Source: Brachybacterium squillarum M-6-3
Lineage (GTDB): Bacteria; Actinomycetota; Actinomycetes; Actinomycetales; Dermabacteraceae
NCBI RefSeq assembly: GCF_000225825.1
Contig: NZ_AGBX01000001.1
Location: 372,001 to 436,000 of the forward strand
DNA: 64,000 nt
Direction of reading: 5' to 3'
In this document: positions 63,422-64,000 of the stretch, one piece after another
Position numbering within the stretch: the first letter of the stretch is position 1
How the letters are laid out: each line of letters opens with the position of its first letter
Program-made: the position numbers and the translations under genes
The notes under the pieces: generated by a model
The model's input: the letters and a program-made list of their open reading frames with translations, nothing else
Databases searched by the model: none
Told to the model about the DNA's origin: nothing

Positions 63422-64000
63422 CTACGCGGGATCGTCCTCGCCGGTCGCTGCTTCGCCGGAGGGCTGCGCCTGCTGCGCCCCCGGTGCCTGCCGCGTCTCC
63501 TGCGCCTTCTGAGCTGCCCGCATCGAGGCGTAGCCCGCCTCCCGCTGGGCGAGCAGGCGGAGGGAGGCGAGCACGGCATCGCCGAGCACCGTCCCCAGGA
63601 TGACGCGACGCACCGCGGCCTCGGGCTCGCGCGGCACGTGGGCCACGTCGATCCGTGCGATCTCCTCGACGGGGGCGGCGTACTCGTGCAGCAGCTCCGG
63701 GGTCAGCTCCATGCCGGCGTCATCGCACGCGGACCACGCCGCCTCCAGCCGGGCGACGAGCTGGTCATCCGGGGGGATGCTCCAGCCGCGGTCCTCGGCC
63801 CATCGCCGCGCCCGGCTCGGCCCCTCGGCGCCGGGGTCCCCGCCACCGGCCGGGGCGCCGTGATCGCGACCGGAGGCCCCGGATCCCTCCGAGGGCTCGG
63901 GCGGGGCGCCGGTCAGGGCGCGCTGCGCGGTCGCCATCAGCTCGATGGGCGGCGGGGCGGGCGACTCGATGACCTCGACCACGCGTCGCACCTGGGCGAT
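63422..64000 (-). CDS. MerR-like regulator, C-terminal effector part (N-terminus outside window)
   Basis: The frame is open to the window edge; a GTG at 63991 could start it, but the sequence reads as the distal part of a longer protein. DRGWSIPPDDQLVARLEAAW, ELTPELLHEYAAPVEEIARI, and AAVRRVILGTVLGDAVLASL with RLLAQREAG are the pattern of the C-terminal domain of actinobacterial MerR-family regulators, whose winged helix precedes it. So the DNA-binding part is probably to the right of position 64000. The end is Gln/Ala-rich. Confidence 0.65.
   Translation of the reverse strand: MAQVRRVVEVIESPAPPPIELMATAQRALTGAPPEPSEGSGASGRDHGAPAGGGDPGAEGPSRARRWAEDRGWSIPPDDQLVARLEAAWSACDDAGMELTPELLHEYAAPVEEIARIDVAHVPREPEAAVRRVILGTVLGDAVLASLRLLAQREAGYASMRAAQKAQETRQAPGAQQAQPSGEAATGEDDPA

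Overview
The window is very GC-rich DNA (roughly 70-73% by eye), densely packed with short intergenic gaps, ATGA/GTGA start-stop overlaps and many GTG starts. Gene content (Asp23/AmaP-type envelope operon with its own sigma factor, NDH-2, fused RmlC-RmlD, actinobacterial-type FGE, TgpA transglutaminase, FMN riboswitch ahead of ribD) points to a chromosome segment of an actinobacterium of the order Micrococcales; a Brachybacterium-like (Dermabacteraceae) host is my best guess but is an inference. No rRNA, tRNA, CRISPR array, IS element or prophage was recognised.

Layout. 1-2.9 kb: sbcC (cut by the window edge) and sbcD. 3-7.9 kb: a flavin disulfide oxidoreductase, a wrecked 5'-nucleotidase gene, type II NADH dehydrogenase and a uroporphyrinogen-III synthase-like gene. 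7.9-11.4 kb: riboflavin operon ribD-ribE-ribBA-ribH under an FMN riboswitch; ribD carries a one-base frameshift near its end that removes its stop and puts it in frame with ribE. 11.5-13.2 kb: formylglycine-generating enzyme with two DUF202 membrane proteins. 13.5-17.5 kb: assimilatory nitrite uptake and reduction (focA/nirC-like, nirB, nirD). 17.6-19.3 kb: repeats, then a chimeric MoxR-TgpA reading frame left by internal deletions. 19.5-26.9 kb: envelope and stress region (HdeD-like protein, YdeI-like protein, Ltp-repeat lipoprotein, and an eight-gene Asp23/AmaP/sigma-factor operon), then a DUF389 protein. 27-31.7 kb: dTDP-rhamnose synthesis (rfbA, rfbB, fused rfbC-rfbD), an epimerase and a DoxX protein. 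31.8-33.5 kb: adenosine deaminase and a patch of decayed sequence. 33.5-37.2 kb: ask-asd with a TetR regulator and a PRC-barrel protein. 37.4-40 kb: a small membrane protein and glutamine-dependent NAD synthetase. 40.3-44.7 kb: an ABC exporter, a large membrane protein and recR. 44.9-49.5 kb: DHFR-like and GyrI-like proteins and dnaX. 49.6-54.6 kb: NTF2-like protein with its HxlR regulator and operator, membrane proteins, and a dicarboxylate symporter. 54.7-56.4 kb: an ImmA/IrrE + DUF4411 pair that looks like a transferred toxin-antitoxin unit of lower GC. 56.7-64 kb: MFS transporter, TIGR01777 protein, CPBP protease, the 4.5S-type SRP RNA, an alanine/sodium symporter, an aldo/keto reductase and a MerR-type regulator cut by the window edge.

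The most unusual feature is the number of damaged or fused genes in an otherwise ordinary core-genome stretch: the 5'-nucleotidase lacks its catalytic domain and has an in-frame stop; MoxR and TgpA are fused across a deletion that removes all of DUF58; ribD is frameshifted into ribE; a glycine-rich surface protein is reduced to a tail. Whether this is real decay or assembly error is the first thing to establish. The best candidate for a functional system worth study is the sigma-factor/Asp23/AmaP operon with the neighbouring Ltp-repeat lipoprotein.
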